27,116 bases of DNA. Source: Clostridia bacterium (GTDB taxonomy: Bacteria > Bacillota > Clostridia > Christensenellales > Aristaeellaceae). Positions 23,466 through 27,116 of this stretch are shown here, piece by piece. Made by a program: the position numbers and the translations under genes. Location of the stretch: the NCBI GenBank assembly GCA_024404275.1, contig JAKSQG010000003.1:1-27116 (forward strand). Reading direction: 5' to 3'. The notes below the pieces were generated by a model, which saw only the letters and a program-made list of their open reading frames with translations, did not search any database and had not been told where the DNA came from. Positions within the stretch are counted from its first letter, which is position 1; every line of letters begins with the position of its first letter.

Positions 23466-24182
23466 TTAAATGCAGCAGAAGCGCCAGCCACAGCCGCTGC
23501 CTCCGCAGCAGAGGTTGAACAGCATACAGGTCAGGCAGGGATTGGAGCACAGGCAGTTGGCCACGCCTCCAAAGTCCGTCCCCTGACGGCGGTATTCGTT
23601 GCCGCCTTGTGTCAGTTCCCGCACAAAGGACGTGTATTCCATGTTCATCGGGTCCATATTGGCCGCTTGCCGGGCGTAATTCAGGGCGGCAATATCATCG
23701 CCCATGCCCTGATGCGCACGCCCCGCCAGATAATACCACTCCGCGCTGCCGTCGGACATGGACTGCAGCAGCTGCATGGCCTCGTGATAGCGTCCGCTGC
23801 TCAGGTACTGGCGCACCACGGAAAACTGCGGTGCTCCCTGACGCGCCTGCCCGGAGGAACCGTATCCCTGTCCCCAGAAACCGCCGAAAAAGTCGTTATA
23901 TGGGTTGCCATAGCCGTTCGCGCCGCCGCCATAGCCGTTGGAATAACCATTCTGATAGCCGGCAGAAGACGAGCTGCCCGAGCGGGTGGATCGGCCGCCG
24001 TTTTTGCGGATATCCATGATCTCGGCATACGCGTCATTGATCTGCATCATTTTTTTCTCCGCTTCGGCGGAGCCGTTATTGCGGTCCGGATGATATTGCT
24101 TGGCCAGACGGCGATAAGCCGCCTTGACCTCTTCATCGGTAGCGGTGGAGGAAATACCCAGCACCTGATAGGGATCGCTCAT
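23466..24182 (-). CDS. J-domain protein with Gly-rich linker, TPR-like segment and Cys-rich tail
   Basis: 238-aa DnaJ-like co-chaperone. Residues about 3-65 are the J domain (DPYQVLGISSTATDEEVKAA) with HPD at 31-33. A Gly/Asn/Tyr-rich linker follows (about 65-115). Then comes a helical, TPR-like stretch (QYLSSGRYHEAMQLLQSM, WYYLAGRAHQGMGD). The C-terminal about 30 residues contain nine Cys (CLCSNPCLTCMLFNLCCGG and GCGWRFCC), perhaps a metal site or lipid/thiol-modified tail. The zinc-finger and substrate-binding domains of canonical DnaJ are missing. ATG 24182 overlaps the DUF5685 stop by 4 bases and matches the J-domain start. The stop is TAA. Confidence 0.92.
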   Translation of the reverse strand: MSDPYQVLGISSTATDEEVKAAYRRLAKQYHPDRNNGSAEAEKKMMQINDAYAEIMDIRKNGGRSTRSGSSSSAGYQNGYSNGYGGGANGYGNPYNDFFGGFWGQGYGSSGQARQGAPQFSVVRQYLSSGRYHEAMQLLQSMSDGSAEWYYLAGRAHQGMGDDIAALNYARQAANMDPMNMEYTSFVRELTQGGNEYRRQGTDFGGVANCLCSNPCLTCMLFNLCCGGSGCGWRFCCI

Positions 24183-25012
24183 TGATCGGTTTCCTTTCGT
24201 TTTTGCCGCAGGGAGGCGTATTTGCCCCATACGCCCGAATACAGCACATTGCGGATGAGCCTGTCATCCTGCTGCACAGGCAGATAGTCATAGCAGCGGA
24301 CGCACTGCGCCATTTCCATATTCAGAATATCCTCCATGCGCTGCTCATAGTCGGGCAGCGGATGCATGGAAGTCAAAGGATTGAAGTGACCGCTTTTTGT
24401 GTCACTGTCATAATCCTCCCAGGCGTCCATCAGATAAATGAACCGCCCCAGCGCGCTGCCCATGCCCCGAAGGGCTGCGGCAAACACATCCTCCCGCCAG
24501 CAAAAGCATTCGCCCAGCATCTGCCCGCTCAGCCGGGCAAGGGCATCGATATCATCGCTCTTCTGCGTTTCCAGTGCGTTCAAACGTTCCAGTGCGTCCT
24601 TTACGGCATCGCACTGCCGCGGATATGCCTTTTGTACCTTGTCATAGGCTTTTTGCAGCGCCTTCATACCGGCGCGCCCGCGCAGACTGTTTTCATCGGC
24701 GGCATCATCGGCGCACTTGTAATACGCCAGCAGAATGTTCATGGCCGCCGCGTACCGAACGGCTTCGTTTTGCATAAACGTCCTTGGCTTGGTTGGATGC
24801 ATTGCGCATCGTTTATCATAACACTTTTCTTCCGGTTCGTAAAGTGCCGACAAAACCAGGGCCAGAAAGGTCATATCATTGCTGAGTGTCAGGCGGCTCG
24901 CGCTGCCGTATTCTTCCTTCAGCGTATCGCACAGACCGCAGTAGCAAGCGCGATAGCGTTTCTTTTCTTCTTCCGAAAGTGTCTTTTCGTTCAGAAGCAC
25001 ATAACCGAACAT
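24179..25012 (-). CDS. DUF5685 family protein
   Basis: 277-aa protein of a family found beside Hsp70/J-protein genes in Clostridia. It begins MFGYVLLNEKTLSEEEKKRY, followed by CYCGLCDTLKEEYG with three close Cys. It is largely helical. Two Asp-rich motifs stand out: YYKCADDAADE (about 97-107) and YLMDAWEDYDSD then SGHFNP (about 193-212). Their order, spacing and surroundings resemble the metal-binding motifs of squalene/phytoene synthases; this is my own reading, not an established assignment. It sits 3 bases after the hsp70 stop and overlaps the J-protein start by 4 bases. The stop is TGA. Confidence 0.88.
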   Translation of the reverse strand: MFGYVLLNEKTLSEEEKKRYRACYCGLCDTLKEEYGSASRLTLSNDMTFLALVLSALYEPEEKCYDKRCAMHPTKPRTFMQNEAVRYAAAMNILLAYYKCADDAADENSLRGRAGMKALQKAYDKVQKAYPRQCDAVKDALERLNALETQKSDDIDALARLSGQMLGECFCWREDVFAAALRGMGSALGRFIYLMDAWEDYDSDTKSGHFNPLTSMHPLPDYEQRMEDILNMEMAQCVRCYDYLPVQQDDRLIRNVLYSGVWGKYASLRQKRKETDQ

Positions 25013-25015
25013 GGT

Positions 25016-26626
25016 TTACTCCGCGTCCTCCGCGCCGTCATCATTGCCACTGCTCCCGGCTGCATCCGCGGAAGCACCGGGCTGCTGTTTCTGATGCTTT
25101 TTCCAGCGGCGTTCCTCTTCCTCGTGCTTGCGCTTATCCTCCTCGGCAAAGCGCTGCGCATCCTGCATAGCCCGCTGAATTTCCGCCTCACTCATATTGG
25201 AAGAACCGGAAATGGTGATCTCCTGTGCCTTGCCGGTGCCCAGATCCTTGGCGGAAACATTCACAATGCCGTTGGCATCGATGGAGAAAGTCACCTCGAT
25301 CTGCGGTACACCCGCCATGGCACGGCGGATACCGCTCAGGCGGAAGCGTCCCAGGGATTTATTGGCGGAAGCGATCTCTCTTTCGCCCTGCAGTACATTG
25401 ATATCCACAGAGGTCTGGAAAGGCGCCGCCGTGGAAAAGATCTGCGAACGCTTGACTGGAATGGTGGTATTGCGGTCCACAATACGGGAGAAGGTGTTGC
25501 CCACCGTTTCCACGCCCAGAGACAGAGGCGTCACATCCAGCAGCAGCAGGGATTTGACCGTACCCAGCATTACGCCGCCCTGAATGGCTGCGCCGAGCGC
25601 CACGCACTCATCGGGATTGATGCCCTTGAAGGGCTCTTTGCCGCAGAAGCTTTTGACCATCTGCTGCACCGCGGGAATGCGGCTGGAGCCGCCCACCAGC
25701 AGTACCTTGCTCAGATCGCTGCCCGTGAGTCCCGCGTCCTTGAGCGCCTGCTCCATGGGGCCAATGGTCGCCTGCACCAGATGACGGGTCAGATCGTCAA
25801 ATTTGGCACGGGTCAGGGTCAGCTCCAGATGAGCGGGACCTTCCTTGCCCATTGCCAGGAAGGGCAGGTTGACCGTGGTATTGAGCGACGCAGAAAGCTC
25901 GATCTTGGCCTTTTCCGCCGCCTCACGAACGCGCTGCATCGCTGCCGCGTCCCGTGTCACATCGATGCCGCTGGAACGGCGGAATTCCGCCGCCAGATAA
26001 TCGGCGACACAGGTATCAAAATCATCGCCGCCCAGACGGTTGTTGCCGGCGGTCGCCAGCACCTCGATCACATCGGCATTGATATCCAGCACGGACACAT
26101 CAAAGGTTCCGCCGCCCAGATCATACACCATGATCTTCTGCGCCTGTTCCTTATCAATACCGTACGCCAGTGCCGCGGCGGTCGGCTCGTTGATGATGCG
26201 CTTGACATCCAGACCCGCAATGCGTCCGGCATCCTTGGTCGCCTGACGCTGGCTGTCGGTAAAATACGCCGGCACGGTAATGACCGCTTCGGTCACCGCT
26301 TCACCCAAATAGTCCTCGGCATCCTTTTTCAGCTTCTGCAGGATCATGGCGCTGATTTCCTGCGGTGTATAGGAATGATTATCGATCCTCACGCGGTAAT
26401 CGCTGCCCATTTCGCGCTTGATAGACTGCACCGTACGCTGATGGTTGACCACCGCCTGACGCTTGGCCGCCGCGCCTACCAGCCGCTCACCGTCTTTGGT
26501 GAACGCCACCACAGAAGGGGTGGTTCTGGCGCCGTCTGCCGACACGATCACCGTGGGCTCATTGCCTTCCATCACGGCGACGCAGCTGTTGGTCGTACCA
26601 AGGTCAATACCGATCACTCTGCTCAT
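25016..26626 (-). CDS. Hsp70 (DnaK-like) chaperone with shortened C-terminal lid
   Basis: 536-aa Hsp70. IGIDLGTTNSCVAVMEG is the phosphate-1 loop, TVPAYFTDSQRQATKDAG and INEPTAAALAYG are conserved ATPase segments, YDLGGGTFDVSVL is phosphate-2, and VLLVGGSSRIPAVQ is the adenosine motif. The beta substrate-binding domain follows (LLLDVTPLSLGVETVG). The helical lid is cut to roughly 60 residues and ends in an acidic low-complexity tail, about 80-100 residues shorter than canonical DnaK. No hrcA, grpE or canonical dnaJ is nearby, so this is probably a specialised paralogue paired with the J-protein. ATG 26626 follows GAAGGAG and fits the family start; the frame opens further upstream to 26659. 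The stop is TAA. Confidence 0.94.
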   Translation of the reverse strand: MSRVIGIDLGTTNSCVAVMEGNEPTVIVSADGARTTPSVVAFTKDGERLVGAAAKRQAVVNHQRTVQSIKREMGSDYRVRIDNHSYTPQEISAMILQKLKKDAEDYLGEAVTEAVITVPAYFTDSQRQATKDAGRIAGLDVKRIINEPTAAALAYGIDKEQAQKIMVYDLGGGTFDVSVLDINADVIEVLATAGNNRLGGDDFDTCVADYLAAEFRRSSGIDVTRDAAAMQRVREAAEKAKIELSASLNTTVNLPFLAMGKEGPAHLELTLTRAKFDDLTRHLVQATIGPMEQALKDAGLTGSDLSKVLLVGGSSRIPAVQQMVKSFCGKEPFKGINPDECVALGAAIQGGVMLGTVKSLLLLDVTPLSLGVETVGNTFSRIVDRNTTIPVKRSQIFSTAAPFQTSVDINVLQGEREIASANKSLGRFRLSGIRRAMAGVPQIEVTFSIDANGIVNVSAKDLGTGKAQEITISGSSNMSEAEIQRAMQDAQRFAEEDKRKHEEEERRWKKHQKQQPGASADAAGSSGNDDGAEDAE

Positions 26627-26710
26627 GTGTTTATCTCCTTCAAGAAAACGCGTTTGCACGCGGGTTCATTATCATTATCCATGTTCAGCATAACAGAGAA
26701 TTATGAAATC

Positions 26711-26745
26711 AATATGAACACTCAAAAATTAATTTTGTTCATATT
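26711..26745. repeat. Inverted repeat between divergent hsp70 and membrane-protein genes
   Basis: AATATGAACA (26711-26720) and TGTTCATATT (26736-26745) are perfect 10-base complements separated by 15 AT-rich bases. It lies in the 173-base divergent intergenic region and could bind a regulator of either gene. It is not a CIRCE element. Confidence 0.55.
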
Positions 26746-26760
26746 CTGTTGATAAACGGA

Positions 26761-26769
26761 TGTTATAAT
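26761..26769 (+). promoter_or_regulatory. Extended -10 promoter of the right-edge gene
   Basis: TGTTATAAT combines a TG dinucleotide and a perfect TATAAT, 31 bases before the ATG at 26800. No good -35 is present, as is common for extended -10 promoters. Confidence 0.65.
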
Positions 26770-26799
26770 CCTTTCGTCAACCAAAGGAGGTACTCTGTT

Positions 26800-27116
26800 A
26801 TGAAGCAATTCTTTGACAATCTGAAAGCCAATCTTGCCCGCTGGATGCAGGGGCGTTACGGTGCCGATGACCTGAGCCGCTTTATTCTGCTCTGCAGCAT
26901 CGTACTGCTTGTCCTCTCCTGGATCCTGCCCATTGGTCTGATTTATTATATTTCCCTCGCCGGCTATGTGTGGGCGCTGTTCCGCATGCTTTCCCGCAAC
27001 ATCAACAAACGCGCACAGGAGAATGCGACCTATCTGGAAAAGACTGCCCACATCCGCACCGAGATCAGTCAGGCGCGGGTACGCTTCAAGAACCGCAAAC
27101 AGTACAAGTATTTCAA
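26800..27116 (+). CDS. Small membrane protein, C-terminus beyond window
   Basis: 105 codons from ATG 26800 to the right edge with no stop. AAAGGAGG sits 9 bases before the start. MKQFFDNLKANLARWMQGRYGADDLSRF precedes one or two hydrophobic helices (about residues 28-60), then RMLSRNINKRAQENATYL and FKNRKQYKYF. Similar Clostridia proteins, as I recall, have a GRYG-D motif, two helices and a C-terminal zinc ribbon that would lie just outside this window. Function unknown. It is divergent from the hsp70 operon. Confidence 0.82.
   Translation, partial: MKQFFDNLKANLARWMQGRYGADDLSRFILLCSIVLLVLSWILPIGLIYYISLAGYVWALFRMLSRNINKRAQENATYLEKTAHIRTEISQARVRFKNRKQYKYF

Noticed and set aside
24182..26752. 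Long plus-strand open frame opposite the hsp70 operon
   Set aside because: It is antisense to three clear genes and its translation has no recognisable domain.
1..27116. CRISPR arrays, tRNA or rRNA genes, prophage or transposase genes
   Set aside because: None seen on either strand; in particular no tRNA with a CUA anticodon is recognisable in this window.

Overview
The window looks like a piece of a GC-rich anaerobic member of the Clostridia (Oscillospirales- or Christensenellales-like). The reasons are a T-box leader on pheST, an Rnf complex, a YerC-type TrpR-like regulator heading a HisZ-dependent his operon, consensus Gram-positive promoters and strong Shine-Dalgarno sites. The exact lineage cannot be fixed from sequence alone.

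Layout. At the left edge is a partial FAD-dependent oxidoreductase (minus strand). Next, read right to left, is a complete minus-strand histidine operon: a YerC/HisR-like repressor gene, then hisZ-G-D-C-B-H-A-F-IE, tightly overlapped. A divergent intergenic region at about 9.2-9.4 kb separates it from plus-strand rpsT, a T-box leader with pheS-pheT, a MATE transporter, a kinase-less FAD synthetase and an Rnf operon (C-D-E-A-B, with no rnfG). From 20.3 kb the strand switches to minus again: DUF1934 / unknown 163-aa protein / MBL-fold hydrolase, a second MATE transporter, and an operon of short Hsp70, DUF5685 and J-domain protein. The right edge holds a partial plus-strand membrane protein.

Most notable observation. 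The amber codon TAG appears to be a sense codon here. Two otherwise intact, conserved genes each carry two in-frame TAGs: the repressor at codons 23 and 37, and the first MATE at codons 127 and 347. Neither has any other lesion. Reading through restores family-typical lengths (101 and 452 aa), and TAG falls where homologues usually have Glu/Gln-like residues. Of 26 other gene ends, 18 use TGA, 8 use TAA and none uses TAG. A fifth TAG sits near the end of the FAD synthetase frame and leads to a TGA ten codons later. Together this suggests UAG reassignment (most likely Gln, possibly Glu; pyrrolysine must be excluded).

Other points of interest are the Rnf operon without rnfG beside an FAD-synthetase gene, a pair of related intergenic palindromic elements with compensatory arm changes, two palindromes embedded in the his promoter, and Asp-rich motifs in DUF5685 that resemble squalene/phytoene synthases.
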